From assembly GCA_013339895.1 (NCBI GenBank), contig JABACO010000002.1, forward strand, positions 1,403,195 through 1,467,194: a stretch of DNA of 64,000 nucleotides, in the 5' to 3' direction. Under the pieces are notes generated by a model that made no database searches, was not told the DNA's origin, and saw only the letters and a list, made by a program, of their open reading frames with translations. This document shows, one piece after another, positions 33,601 to 46,142 of the stretch (positions are counted from its first letter, which is position 1; every line of letters begins with the position of its first letter). This stretch comes from Ephydatia muelleri. Taxonomy: Eukaryota; Porifera; Demospongiae; Spongillida; Spongillidae. The translations under genes were made by a program, and so were the position numbers.

Positions 33601-33984
33601 CAGCTGGTATTGCAGGAAAACTATTAAGACATCTATAATCAATGCAATATGTCAATCAGTATATGTGTCACTGATACCGAGATAGGTTAGCAGCACTATC
33701 AGAGACAGCAACATTTTCAGAACTGGAATATATGACATTAATGTAAAAATCTGCACCAAACGATTCAATGAAATTGCCTTTGTATCTTGTGTTCCAGTGG
33801 TTCCAACGTTTTCTAAAAGTAACCAAACTTCGATGTTTTCTGCATACTGGAACTACGTTTTGCCCACTTTTCCTTCAGAGGACGGGATGCTTTTCTTTTA
33901 AGTGATTGCTACATTATAAAAGATATGCCAAAGTCAATACTATGTACATCCAAATAAATCAGTGCAGAAACCTTAATTTTATTT

Positions 33985-36900
33985 CGAAATGGCTCCTGTA
34001 AGTCATCGAAAAATTGTCTTTGTCGTCCAATGATGATATCAGAGTGCTGTTTTATAAAAACATCAGGTTGAATATGTTTTTGTGGGTGATCAATGTTTTT
34101 AAGAATGAAGTTCCAAGCTTCAATGGTTCCTGATGTCTTCGTCAGCTGGTGCTTAAAAGTAGGAATTAGTAGACATCAATAATTCAGTGCAGTGCTTAGA
34201 ATAACATCTAATGAAGCATACTTAAATTATACTTAATGCAGTGCTATAGCACATGAGATGAATTACATGTACACGTGTCATATGCCATTACCAGAATGGA
34301 GAGATTCAAAGGTTTGTCCATCTTGTGGCGAGAAAGATCACCTATAGAAAACAATACATTGATGCACAACGATGTATACAGTTAGATTGCATAGTACTTA
34401 CCAAGCAGTAAGCTACTCCAAAAAGGTGCCATGGGCAACCATGTGTTTAAAATCTCTTCAAAATACTGAGGTTTTAGATAAGAATTTTTAATCTCTCCAT
34501 TAGCCGGAGAAGGAATATCAACACTGACAAATTTGCGCTTGAAGTATTCTGTAAATGGATTGACTGGAGCACAATTTGTCTTCAGAGGAACTATTTTCCT
34601 CGTTTACATGATCACTAGATTCATTCTCCTCTAGTTCAACTTGTATATGATTAGTTTTCAGGGAGTTTATATCATCCACAATTGAATTATATGCCATTTT
34701 CAATTCTGGGCATTCCATTTCTGAGCAATATAGTATTTTCAGCAGTCCAACCCTTCTAACTAGCTCTTTAAGTGTTAAACTGTTTACAAGGGTAGAAAAG
34801 CAAAACATCGAAAATTGGTATTGTTCTTTTTCAAACCTAAGTGGAGGCATTAATAACTTCATGCATATCACACGTAATTAATATAGCAATTAATGATACA
34901 TACATATGATCAAGAAACAGTGCTCTGATATGTGCTCTAGATATGTTCTAATTCATACATTCTTAAGCATGGTGTGAAAAAGCTCCTTCTCATTCTCATT
35001 GTCATGTGCTGCATTTCACAGATAATAAAACAAAATTCATCTAGTACCACTTATTTTAAATGTAATAAAATAATTGATGTTGCTTTTGAGCTAATTTATC
35101 ATCAATGTACTTTTAAATATTTGATATTGAACTTTACCACTTTTTGCAGTTCTTGCTAGCTGAGTGCATTACATGACTGGTGCATGCATGTGGTGACACC
35201 TTTCTGAAATCCTTAACTGTCCCAGATCCTGTTACTATTCTGAATGTGCGTTCAAGGTAATTCTTTAATGATTCTGAATTGTACACATGGAGTATGCTAA
35301 GTAGTAAAACCATGCTGCGGTCTATTATGAACTGCAATGGATAAGTGATTGAACTAAATCCAGATATGAGTCCTTCTGCACGACGAAAAGTAGCACAGTG
35401 AAAGAACTGTATGGTCACTAGTGATTAGTTCTGCAACTGGTATGGGAGCTTTCCCTTCGACAGGATGTTTAATAACAATAGCATAATAGTACACTGTTGT
35501 TTTAGCACCATCTATGCTTGGCACTGACACAATCGTGCCAGTCGCATCACAAAATATTGGACTGTATTTAGCCATTTGGTGGTACAGTCTAACACCGGTA
35601 TCATTAAAGCAGATGACTGAGAATGGGTGAGCTTGGATGCACTGTATGAATCCTTGAATGGGGGTATTTTTTTTGTTTAATGCGTGTGCCTTGGATTCAT
35701 GTTCTATTAGTTTCTTCCTCAGGATTGACAATGATGTGATTAGGTCACTATGCTCTTGTTGAACTAATCTTGATTCAGACGATATTTTCTTCAAAACAGA
35801 AGTAGTGGCCCCTACACCATTTCTGTTCTCAGCTGTAAACTGTTCATCTGTAATGTTAAGTAATCTGTTTATATATTCCTTTGATGGAGCAACATGAGTA
35901 TCTTGGAAATGTTTGTAGAGGTCTTGTCTAATACAATGACTAAAACGACGAGCATGTTTTTCACAAATTGGGTGGCATATTGTTCCCAAACATTCAACAT
36001 GTACTGTCACTACATCACCAGAAACATCACAGGATTTTACTGAAAGCATTGCTAATACATTGCAGCTTGAAAATGTGCAGTAGGCCAAAGCCTTGAAAAT
36101 AAATGTTGAAGATTTACGAGAAATGTTTTTTTTCTTCCAGTGCCTCTTAAAGGCAAAGGAACAGAACTGATTAACATTTGACAGCCCAGCAGCACAAGCA
36201 TGTACCCATGATGGGGAGACTTTTTCTCCTGCAAAGTTTACATCCCACACAGATCTGCTCATTACAAAACATCCAGACTGTGGCTGCAACCCTGTGATTG
36301 TATCAACACAGGCTGTGTTTGCAAAATGGACATTGCACTCTTCTCTATCAGTGCAGGTAAATGTAGCTGCAAAATAAATAAGTTGGGGAAAATGCACTGC
36401 ACAAAACATGCATGCATGCTACATTTTAACTACCTCTGGATTCTCCATGCTTCCATCTTTTAGCAACTGAGAGTCTCATATACCTTTTTTTATACACATA
36501 ATTCTATAAATGCCAAGTACTAACAGTGCTTATCACTTACCATCTGCATACATTGGTGTATCTACTGACTGTGGTACACATTTTGGGCATCTGTAAGCAT
36601 CAATTTTCTTTGCATCTTCTGCTGTAACACCCACGCAGCTTCCATGATACCATTCAGCACAATAGTCACATCCAATCATAAACCTAATCACCAAATTAAT
36701 CAAAAATAATCATACCGATAAAAAAACAAATACCCTACCGTTCTGAATCATACGGTTTTTGACATGAACAGTACAGTGGCTTCATAATAACCATCATTTA
36801 GTTTCAGTTTACTTACCATTTCATTCCATTTAGGTTTTTCATCAAGCGTAATTCCAGTTGTTATGGCCTATACGTGTAAATACAATACGGCACCATTATA

Positions 36901-37245
36901 ATGTATATTGAGGCAAATTACATTTACATATATACCGCAGCTGGCAGTGAGCTGTGATCCAATGTGGCCTCATCTGTAGGTTTATGATCAATCAAAGCTT
37001 CCCCCACAATGCTTTCCATATGGTCTCTAGTACGCAACCAATATTTGTACACTGCATTGGTATACTTTGAAGAGGGGTGTTTAAATCCGGATAGCGCTTG
37101 GGCAACCAAAAACCAGTATCCATATCTGGGGCAGATCGTGAGGCAGTTGGCAGAGGGCTGCCTTTCTGCTTCAAAACAGCAGCGAGACGTTCTTTATCAA
37201 AAAAATGCTTTCGCTTTGGCTTCATTCCCAACGAGTGAAACATAA
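33985..37245 (-). pseudogene. PHD-finger transposase-like gene, multi-exon, frameshifted
   Basis: Coding segments on the minus strand: 37245-36924 (starts MKPKRKHFFDKERLAAVLKQ; frame change near 37100), 36880-36833, 36790-36740, 36679-36541, 36366-35408, 35419-35140, 34861-34575, 34582-34395, 34343-34290 and 34160-33985. The third and fourth form a canonical C4HC3 PHD finger ([26 protein letters not shown]). The large segment ends in FCDATGTIVSVP and YYYAIVIKHP...PIPVAELITSDH, which looks like the first Asp strand of a DDE (RNase-H fold) core. Later parts have LQFIIDRS and LPMAPFWSSLLLG, and TSGTIEAWNF may carry the Glu. Frame breaks near 37100, 35407 and 34580 make it inactive. The DDE reading is inference. 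Confidence 0.6.
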
Positions 37246-37687
37246 CAATGCTTTGCAAACACAATGCATGCACGCACATACCATGACTGCACTGCACAAG
37301 GTAGTAACGAGCCAGAGAACAATGAACTGTTTGTAAAAAAACACTTCCACAGAGAATGGCACACAGTCCTAGCAAAGGTAAACCACCAGGAGAGCTAAAT
37401 CCCTCCCACCAGCTACCCACAATACAAATCACAAATCTAGTGGTCATGTAGCACCCAGTCATCACCATCAAAGCATAAGCATTATACACTATGACGTACA
37501 AAAATACAAAAATACAATTCTAAAATCGTTCAAGGTACATGTAACAACAACAATTCACTGAGTTCATTAAATGTACATGGTTGTATTCATAAATAATAAT
37601 ATAATTACATAAATAAATTAAGCATTCACTGAGTTCATTATAATCTGGAATAATGATATCATAACCTAGAACGAACGGATGGATGTA

Positions 37688-38650
37688 ATGATACACAACA
37701 TGCATAGCCATGTGAGGCTATACACCAGCAGTACACAGGTCTGCTTACTCTACTTCAGGGTACCACTGGTTTAGACCAAACCCCTTCCTGACATAAGATA
37801 GTCAGCCATCTTGTGGTGATTTGGTGTGGGCATGGCTGTAGTGATGGACAACATGCATGGCCCCCTTTCTGGAGTAAGATAGGCAGCCATCTTGTGGTGA
37901 TTTTTAATACGTAAGGTGAGGGCATAGCTGTAGTGATGGACAACATGCATGGCCACGTGAGGCTATACACCAGAAATACACAGGTGTGCTTACTCTACTT
38001 CAGGGTATCACTGGTTTTGACCACACCCCGTCCTGACATACGATAATCAGCCATCTTGTGGTGATTTTTAATATGTTAGGTGAGGGCATGGCAGTAGTGA
38101 TGGACAACATGCATGGCCATGTGAGGCTATACACCAGCAGTACACATGTGTGCTTACTCTACTTCAGGGTTCCACTGGTTTTGACCACACCCCTTCCTGG
38201 AGTAAGAGAGGCAGCCATCTTGTGGTGATTTTTTATATGTAAGGTGAGGGCATGGCTGTAGTGATGGACAACATGCATAGCCATGTGAGGCTATACACCA
38301 GCAGTACACATGTGTGCTTACTCTACTTCAGGGTACCACTGGTTTTGACCATACCCCTTCCTGGAGTAAGAGAGGCAGCCATCTTGTGGTGATTTTTAAT
38401 ATGTAAGGTGAGGGCATGGCTGTAGTGATGGACAACATGCATGGCCATGTGAGGCTATACACCAGCAGTACACAGGTGTGCTTACTCTACTTCAGGATAC
38501 CACTGGTTTAGACCACACCCCTTCCTGACATAAGATAGTCAGTCATCTTGTGGTGATTTTTAATATGTAAGGTGAGGGCATGGCTGTAGTGATGAACAAC
38601 ATGCATGCCATGTGAGGCTATATACCAGCAGTACACAGGTGTGCTTACCT
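37688..38650 (-). repeat. Right subterminal array, same ~164-bp repeat, inverted
   Basis: The landmark ATGTGAGGCTATACACCAG recurs with 163-bp spacing at about 37958, 38120, 38283 and 38446, then 38607. It is the reverse complement of the left array. The inner end has a shortened, rearranged unit (37790-37900). Confidence 0.95.
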
Positions 38651-38876
38651 TATACATGTGTATCACTGTAGTTAGTTGGTTGCACCACTTCGTCATCCTA
38701 TAGCATTGTATAGACAAAGCGTACGTAGGTTTAGTCAGCTCATGTAATTGTCGCGTAAATCAGGTAGACGGCACTCCAAATCGCAGGGAAAAAGCGCCCA
38801 GTCCTTCTTTGAAGGATGTTGTCGATCGCGCTAATCTAGCTATATACCGCGCGCGCCGGTTATCGGCATACTATTG

Positions 38877-38928
38877 ATCTAACCGCTGGAATGTGAGGCT
38901 GAGGAATGTGAGGCTAGCTTCTATTCGG
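38877..38928 (-). repeat. Right terminal inverted repeat
   Basis: The inverted partner of 28070-28121, ending CTTCTATTCGG before the flanking TGAATACGGCA. Confidence 0.85.
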
Positions 38929-38939
38929 TGAATACGGCA

Positions 38940-40950
38940 GCGTGTAAAGAATTTGCGTAACGCAAACGTATATAATGCACGTGATGCTGGCGATTCAGCA
39001 AAAAGAGGTGTTATGTGGGCTATACTCAAGCGTATCGGACTGTACCTATATTATAGCCTGCAACCGCGGTCGCACGTAAGAGTTTGACAGATATGAAAGG
39101 CATGTAGAGACCACATTCCACAAAGACAAGGTTCGTCTGATGGAAATTTGTGCCTCAACTGAGATTTTGGAAGCTGAGCTTGAATCTGGAAATGTTCATG
39201 GCCAGAAATGGAGGACATGAGTGAATATGTAAGGTTGTGATAGAGATTTGAGAATTCTGATTTCACCAATAACTTTGCCACCTTTTATCATGTTTCAAGA
39301 CAAGAAATTATTAATTCAAATCAATTAACTAAAATTATGTTTCTCAAATTGAATTCCAAACAGGTTTAGTATTCTCTAAAAATCGGTCTGATAATAATAT
39401 ACGTGTATCATATAAAGAACATAAAGCATCCATTAATTAAATTCAAGACAAATTAACTAATTACAACCGAGCATAATTAATTATATTCATAAACGTATGT
39501 CATTATGTGCGTCATCTTTTGAATATTGCCATTAAAATAGTAAGACTACGACCGTTTCGGCAACGAGAAAAACGGTACGCCCACGCTGATGTGGATTGAT
39601 GCAGCGCAAGTGCGCAAATTAAAAATTCTGCGTGCCAGACTAGTGTATAATAACAACAGGTCCTGACATGTTTTTGTTGTTGCCCAAACACTATCAAACT
39701 ATATCCTACATACGCATGCACAAATTTAGTTAAGCGTTTTGTTTGTTCCCAGGCCATACCAAGTAATTTCTTGCATTCTCACGCGACACAATAATGGAAC
39801 TAATCATGATAACCGATTGAGTATTTTAACGCGAGGTGTCGCTACATCAGGCGGGAATGAGAATAGTAGTGCCGTTTCGTTGGCGTAAGTTAAGCCAAAG
39901 CGTTCGAAGCTATCAAACAGCACATGGAGAAATTTCTGTTGTATACATGTAGCTCACGATTATTTACCCATCTGAATCATTTTTAATGTGCTGGTGCAAT
40001 TTGCATGGTCATATCAGAGATAATTATCTCTGGTCATATCAGCAAAAAGCATAGTGGGTTTTGATAATCGTGGGATTCGTGGATAAAAACACGAAGTTAA
40101 AGCAAGATCCCACAATATACATTTTACCATACAGAAAAGGTGTAGTATGATGCGTTGAAAAAGGAAGTCCATAGCTATAACCATGTACAAGTTGTGTAAC
40201 ATGTGTGATTACAAGGAGATGTACATTTACGATTTTTAAAATATCCTAAACAAATTTAGGAAAGCGTCATATCATGCACACATACGAACGGCTTAAAACC
40301 CTGAAATAACTCTTGTGCATGGATATTAGGTGCGCAAAAGTACAGTGGTAAAGCCCGCTACATGTACATGATTATCTGTTGGAATGCACCCTTTTATCAC
40401 ATTCATAGGCCAATGGATGTTTGAAGGCAAACATTATGACCTCCTGCAGGCAACATCATGCAGAGCTCATTCAAAACATCCATAGTACAGGAGTAACAAG
40501 AGAGACAATATATAGATCATAATTGCAGACAACCTATAGACCTTATTCACAGCATGGTCTAGCCAGAGAATCAATTCCTGAACTGCTTTCACATTGATCA
40601 GCTGAATTAAGCCAGGATGAGGTGGATACATGCATGTGGTACAAGTAAAGCCCACTACATGATTATCTGTTGGAACGCACCATTTTATCACACTCATTTA
40701 AAGTTCATAGGCCCGTGTATGTTTGAAGGCAAACATTATGAACTCCTGCAGGCAACATCATGCAGAGCTCATTCTAAACATTGCAGCTCATTGTAAACAA
40801 CATTGCAGTAATGTTATACATGTAGTTGTCCTCCAGCAGTACTGTAATCATGCTTTAAGGATGTCTTGGCAATGTTCATTTGATGTAGGTGTGCTTCCTG
40901 AGTTTCAGACCGATGCATGGGCCTCAATCCCTCCTTCATGCCAGTATGCA
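38940..40950. other. No gene recognised; one ~300-bp spaced duplication
   Basis: Only short frames occur. 40345-40480 and 40645-40782 are near-copies (TGATTATCTGTTGGAA, TTTGAAGGCAAACATTATGA, GCAGGCAACATCATGCAGAG) about 300 bp apart. The rest is AT-rich and featureless to me. Confidence 0.6.
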
Positions 40951-40984
40951 GAATTATGCTTAGTGTAAGACCTCCTTTCTCTGG

Positions 40985-43900
40985 CATACTCACGCAGCTC
41001 TTCCAGTCTGTACTCTGTCTTCTGCTGGGGCATCCCACTGGTTGCTGGAGAAGTAATTTCTCTTGGCGTCATTATTATGCTTCTCCACACCTGAAAGAAT
41101 ATTTGACGTTTGCATACTATTACTGTACAATTTACCTTGACAAGAAAACTGCTTCATACTTCCATGCTGTTTGGAACATGATACACCATGGCATGAATGT
41201 ATGGAGTTACATGCTTGAGTTGGTGACCATCCTCTTTGATGCTCAAGAATAGTTCAACCCATCTCTTGCTCTATATAATATATATATACACAGTATGACA
41301 GTGCTCATTGTTTGGTGTACCTGACAACACACCTTTTGATGAATGTCATCTGCAGCATTTAATGGTGGTGACTCACTGGATATCATAGTGTACAACTCTT
41401 CAAAATCCTGTTTTAACATTCAATATAGAAACCTGCTCAATATTGATTTAATTCTATCCACCCCCACCCCCACCTCCCCCTTGCATATACCGTCCACAGT
41501 TTAACAACAGTTGCCAGCAATGTACTTGGCAGAGGGATAGCTTTCATTTTTGGCGGAAGTAGCTAGTGTAAGTAGAAGATGATGGGATGCAATGTTTGTA
41601 CATAGTGTGCATGTGTAACTTTAAAACTTTCTTCACACTTTCACCCGTTAAGGATGTCCACGCAAAAATGCCACTACTTGACACTGATTCCCAAACATTG
41701 AACGAAACACCGCAACTTTTAACGCATGCCACCAGTTGATGTAGATGCAAGTTAGTGTGAAGACGAAGCCGATCATCCATTGACTTCACAATCATTATAA
41801 GGTTCCGTAGCATCACATCAAAAATCCTTAACAATACATGTAATTCATCAAGTATCACATGATGAAGTGGTATAGAAGTGAGTGGCCGATGTATTGAGCC
41901 TTTGTGCTGTGCTGCCATTTTGCCATTGGTAGCAAAGCCGCATCTGCAAGATTGCAGTTAGGACATGTAGGAAATTATATATATATATTCCTCACCTAAG
42001 AGTAGCAAGTGTTCTGCACAACAGTGTTGGTAAAGTGCGCTTCTGCCTTTGACATGTCCCATCTAGAGAAAGGCATTATGTACCACATTTCACTGTAACA
42101 GGCTTAGTATGTTCAAACCTGTTATCACGGTGCATCGTGCAAAATGGGCAAGCTTATATAGAATTTGCTCTATTTAGACCCAGTGTCAAAAGCGTAAACT
42201 AACTATTAGAACATAGAAAGAACATGGGGTACCTCCTTAAACTAGACAACACCAACCTTCATGTCTGAACTCAGAAAGAGTTCAATAGGGTAAGGGTCAC
42301 CATTGACATTGACAAAGCTGTCTGCTGAAGATGGTTAATTTCATCAAAGGTCACAGAAAACGCTGCGGAGATTGTTTAGTAATCTCCATACCTTTGACTA
42401 CTGCAATAGTATGGTTGCCTGCATGCACCGACAGTATTATAAATAGTAAACATAACTGCATGAGTAGGCCTATTCACTTTTTTACCTAGTCCGGATAAGT
42501 ATTGTCCAATGGAAGGTTCCAGGATAGCATATGATAACAGAATGAAATTAGACGTTCTTGAGAACTTAGCACCATCCCCAGAAATCCTGATTTTAATTTT
42601 TTTTACCAGATGCAAATACTGCTGGGTTCTTTGCTATCTGCATTGAGAAGAATGAATTATTACATGCATGTATTGTTTGTAATGTTTACTATTACCAATA
42701 TTGACAAGTGTTTGCACAAAGTACTTTCAAACGGCCGATAGGCACCTTCATATTCCTCGATGCGGATGAGGTCCAAGATATCATTAAGTTCGGTGCGCGT
42801 TTTTTTTTTTACAGCATTAGACCTTGGAAGCTCTGAGAAAAGCATGGAAAGTTCTTGGTAAAACTTGTCGCTTACTCCGAATCTATCTAGCGGATACAAA
42901 ACCCTTAGATTTGCCTCGGTGCTGTCGGAGTTATCAGTGGTTCCTGATAACAGAGGCATAGTTAGAGGTTTTCCAGTGGTGGTATGACATGTGAGTCAAG
43001 AGTAATCCCGCATGCAGGAATTCCAACGCTCTACTTGTGCAACTAACTACATCTTGTACTTTCCATCGAGCGTGCCTGCATGTTGCTTAATGTACAGTGG
43101 CGGATCCAGGGGGGGGTCTAAGGGGTCTAAAGACCCCCCCCTCGGCCCGACAAGTTATGAATAAATTAACTTATGAATAATTAATTACATGATTGACGAG
43201 TTGAAAAACGAAGCGTTTAGTGAACGCGAGTGAACTGATTAGCGAGTTAGCATTCGACCCAAAGTGTGTGTGAGTATGTGTGTGTGTGTGGGGGGGGCGG
43301 GTCTAAAGCCACGGCCCTCCAAGCGTGTTTAATTGGTATTACTGCTGCGCGATGGAATGGTGCGAGCAAGAAGTAAGCGATCATAAGAAGATAGTTTACC
43401 TCAGGAAACAGGTAGAGCTAAATCAAGTAGGTATGTAATACTATTAAAGGTAAAACGTGTGTGTCGTTTAGACCAGAATACGGTCACAATGGCTTTGCGT
43501 AGAGTTTTCTATTCGCTATCCTTATCCACGACCACGTTGACTCACGCAGGCTTCCACGTGTATTTAATCAATTCGAATATTGAGCTTGCTAGCTATCAAT
43601 ACTGAATACACTTTCAAAGTATGCTTATTTTCATGCTAAATGAACGCAAAAGTGAAAAAGCGGCTGGGGCTTCGCCCCAGCCCCCACTGGGGGAGCTTAC
43701 AGCGCTCCCCCTAGCTGGTACGGGAGGGGGCACGCCCCCTCCAGTACCCACCCCCGCTTGTGAATATAGTTATTAGACCCCCCCTTCCAGAAATCCTGGA
43801 TCCGCCGCTGATGTACCTCCTTTAATTGTTACAATACTGTGAAGCAAGCGTTTCGTGTGCTTCAGTCAGTTCCTGCCTCACGAAAATTAGCTGATTCTGC

Positions 43901-44121
43901 AAATCGTATATCATAGCATCGGCTTCAGCCAATAAGTCGTTCGCTACGCTTCGTTCTTCAACAAGCATGGCAGCAGGAAACAACTCACCTTTATAAATTG
44001 TAGTGATTGTGGAGCCAAATAGCACATCGATCCTCTTTGCACCCCTCATTTTTCTAAGTTTAGATGCAACACTCAGCGATCTGCGATGCAATTGTGTTTC
44101 TAAACGTGTCGCGAAAGACAT
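40985..44121 (-). pseudogene. Decayed multi-exon gene of an uncharacterised invertebrate family
   Basis: Segments on the minus strand, in order: 44121-43826 (MSFATRLETQLHRRS), 42959-42690 (YPLDRFGVSDKFYQELSMLF), 42615-42495 (RISGDGAKFSRTSNFILLSY), 42390-42235 (VNVNGDPYPIELFLSSDMK), 42085-42010 (RWDMSKAEAHF), 41945-41560 (PLTSIPLHHVILDELHVLLR), 41270-41120 (HVTPYIHAMVYHVPN) and 41093-40985 (VEKHNNDAKRNYFSSNQWDA). I recognise these motifs as a protein family recurrent in sponge and cnidarian genomes, often near transposons, with no known function. Internal stops and frameshifts (near 42385, 42315 and 41155) show it is dead. A TIR element is inserted between its first two segments. Confidence 0.5.
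43095..43810. mobile_element. Non-autonomous TIR element, 716 bp
   Basis: The ends are CAGTGGCGGATCCAGG and its inverted match CCTGGATCCGCCGCTG, with one mismatch. The flanking direct repeat ATGTA is at 43090-43094 and 43811-43815. There is no coding potential. The right part has GC-rich internal palindromes (GGGGCTTCGCCCC). A decayed relative lies at 55985-56145. Confidence 0.85.
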
Positions 44122-44149
44122 GATATCGTCCTCAATACGTTCATAGGCC

Positions 44150-44330
44150 TATATTTAGCCCATCACTCAGGCATGTACTGTTATAACGTTAGTGTGCTAA
44201 ATATAGGCCTATTTCAATTTTCAAGTCAAATTTCTGTCACTCTTGTTTCCATGCTTTTTACACCACCATTGGTCAATCCTATATACCAACAACTTTCTCG
44301 TTAGAGAATGTTTTTATTTACTTGTTTCAT
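44150..44330. mobile_element. Decayed relative of the 49.9-kb MITE
   Basis: The motifs CTAAATATAGG, CTTTTTACACCACCATTG and CCAACAACTTTCTCGTTAGAGAATG match the right half of 49903-50157. The left arm has mostly gone, apart from a short GGCCTATATTTAGC arm. Confidence 0.6.
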
Positions 44331-44479
44331 TAGTTTTTTCCTCTGGCATCTTTATAAGTGGTCACAAATTGATTTTAATTTTCGTAGGGGTTTAAAATTT
44401 TAATAATAGAAATTATATGTATAGAGGAGTTCTTAATGTTATTTACTGTTCGGCCTTGTCCTCTATGTCTCCCCCAGCC

Positions 44480-44755
44480 TCTTCTATGGCTGCGGCGGCC
44501 TGGTTCTGGCCATGGGAGCCATGCAGGTGGTGGTGGCAGCGGCCAGGGGAGCAGCAGGCGAAGTGGTGGTGGGGGCACTGTTGTCAATACTGCTGGTGCC
44601 GGTGGTGGGGCTGGTGGTGGTAGCGGCGGTGCTCCTGCTTCTGCTGGAGGCGGCGGGGGTAGTGCTGCTATTGCTGCTGGTGGTGGCGGCAGGGGCAGCT
44701 CTGCTGCTTCTGCTGGTGGCGGTGGGGGCAGTGCTGCTGCTACTGCTGATTGTAG
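44480..44755. repeat. GC-rich triplet-biased repeat (GCTGCTGCTGGTGGCGGTG)
   Basis: An irregular GGC/GCT/GGT repeat, strikingly GC-rich in an AT-rich setting. It keeps five frames open: Gly-rich, Val/Leu/Ala-rich and Thr/Ser-rich peptides. No start context, splice sites or conserved tail argue for a gene, so I treat it as a repeat. Confidence 0.7.
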
Positions 44756-45009
44756 TCAAAAGTTTGTCATTGTGTCAAAAGGTTTTTAAATCAGATAAGG
44801 AAGCCTTTTTGTGCATCAGATTAAGGATGACACCCCAATATTCAATAGACGGTCACAAAGGACTGTACACAACAGCTGGGTCACCATGCATGCTTTACAT
44901 GTGAAGTGAATGGCAGATCCCTTACATGCGTGCTGTACACATGTTGCATGCAATCTTCCTATAGCTTTTTAATGCTAGTGCAATACAACATGCCATGACA
45001 TACCTTTGG

Positions 45010-45462
45010 GTGGTAGTGGTAGTTCGGTGACCCCTGCGATACCGCGGCAGCACGTTTAGCCAATCGGACAGCGGGGTCATTCCAATACCGATTCCTTTCA
45101 GATGCCTTAACGGCAGCTGAATTGTCCTCGTATTTCTGCCTTTTAGCAGCGCGGTCTCCTCGACGTCCTCTTGATATCGCTGCCTTTTAGCAGCACGGTT
45201 CTCCTCGAGGTCCTCTTGATATCGCTGCCTTTTAGCAGATTGCTTAGATTCAATATCTGCGTTGTAGCTGTCGCGTACAGAGGCCTTCTTTTCGGGATCG
45301 GCCTTGTAGCTGTCGCGTACAGAGGCCTTCTCTTTTCGGGATCGGCCTTGTAGCGCGCTCGGGCTTTAGCCTTGTTTTCTTGTGATAAAATATCGTCTTG
45401 CTTTTGAAGGAATTCCGCTCGTTGCTTAATATAGATCTCTTCTTTTGATTACGCGAAGGCAT
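45010..45462 (-). pseudogene. Relic of a basic tandem-peptide-repeat protein
   Basis: Summed over the minus-strand frames, it reads repeated units such as KARARYKADPEK, SVRDSYKADPEK, SAKRQRYQEDLEEN, RAAKRQRYQEDVEE and KRQKYEDN, then RNRYWNDPAVRLAKRAA. Three frame changes separate the units. Such Arg/Lys/Tyr repeats commonly begin proteins of the family seen at 41-44 kb. The strand agrees, so this may be the first exon of that dead gene. Confidence 0.5.
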
Positions 45463-45464
45463 TT

Positions 45465-46141
45465 AACTTCACTGCAGGTTGGAGTGCAAGCTGAACAAAT
45501 AACTTCATTGAACAATAATAAACCAAATAAACTTAATAACTTCATACCAATTCCTATATAGCACTTGCTACCGCATGAGGTACTTCTCTTTCTAGGTGTT
45601 TATATGACCTTAATAGATAACGTGCAGGTGAATTCCGAAGATTTTGGTGCTATTGCCGTTATTCAAAACCGTTCGTAGCTCGAGTTATACCTTCCTAAGG
45701 AAGAAGAAGAAGACGTGGCACGAGAAAAAGGAATTCGTTTGTTTCTCTAAAAGCACACCGTTTTATGACATGGAACAAACGTAGAACTGTAGATCTTTGA
45801 GTTCTCGTTCCATCGCGACTCAAGAGATAAGCGATCCGTTTCTCCGTTGTCCCTCCAGACGCGAGTGAAGTTTTTTAAAATGATATTCATCAATCCTCAA
45901 TCAATCCTATATTGAACCTGCGGAAAATGCTGGCACACTTAAATGTGATCATGCCATTACATTCAGTTATAATTACACTTGTCTGAGGCATGGACTTAAT
46001 TTCCACTTGTAAGGCAAGACCAAACTTCTGAAAAGGTACTAGCTTTCTCTGACTGGAAGCGTTTAACACTCTACTTAGCTTACAAGGTTTGCATAACTTG
46101 GTGGGCGGATCTCGATATAATCAACGATCACATCGAATAAT
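45465..46141. other. No gene recognised
   Basis: AT-rich sequence with only short frames and no repeat or motif that I could identify. Confidence 0.5.
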
Positions 46142-46142
46142 A

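Larger units (their letters stand above)
28070..38928 (-). mobile_element. 10.9-kb TIR DNA transposon with PHD-finger transposase relic
   Basis: The ends are inverted copies of a 52-bp sequence (CCGAATAGAAGCTAGCCTCA..., one mismatch) at 28070-28121 and 38877-38928. The flanks carry a direct repeat TGAATACGGCA at 28059-28069 and 38929-38939. Because the ends can be read as starting C, AC or CAC, the true duplication may be 7, 9 or 11 bp. Two inverted arrays of a ~164-bp repeat flank a central region of about 8.3 kb that encodes a decayed transposase-like gene on the minus strand. The element ends about 270 bp upstream of the gene A start. A 9-11-bp duplication would suit Mutator-like (MULE) elements, but superfamily is not settled. 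Confidence 0.8.

Noticed and set aside
44436-44904. Gly-rich or Val/Leu-rich protein gene
   Set aside because: Five frames open simultaneously because of triplet repeat bias; no conserved ends.
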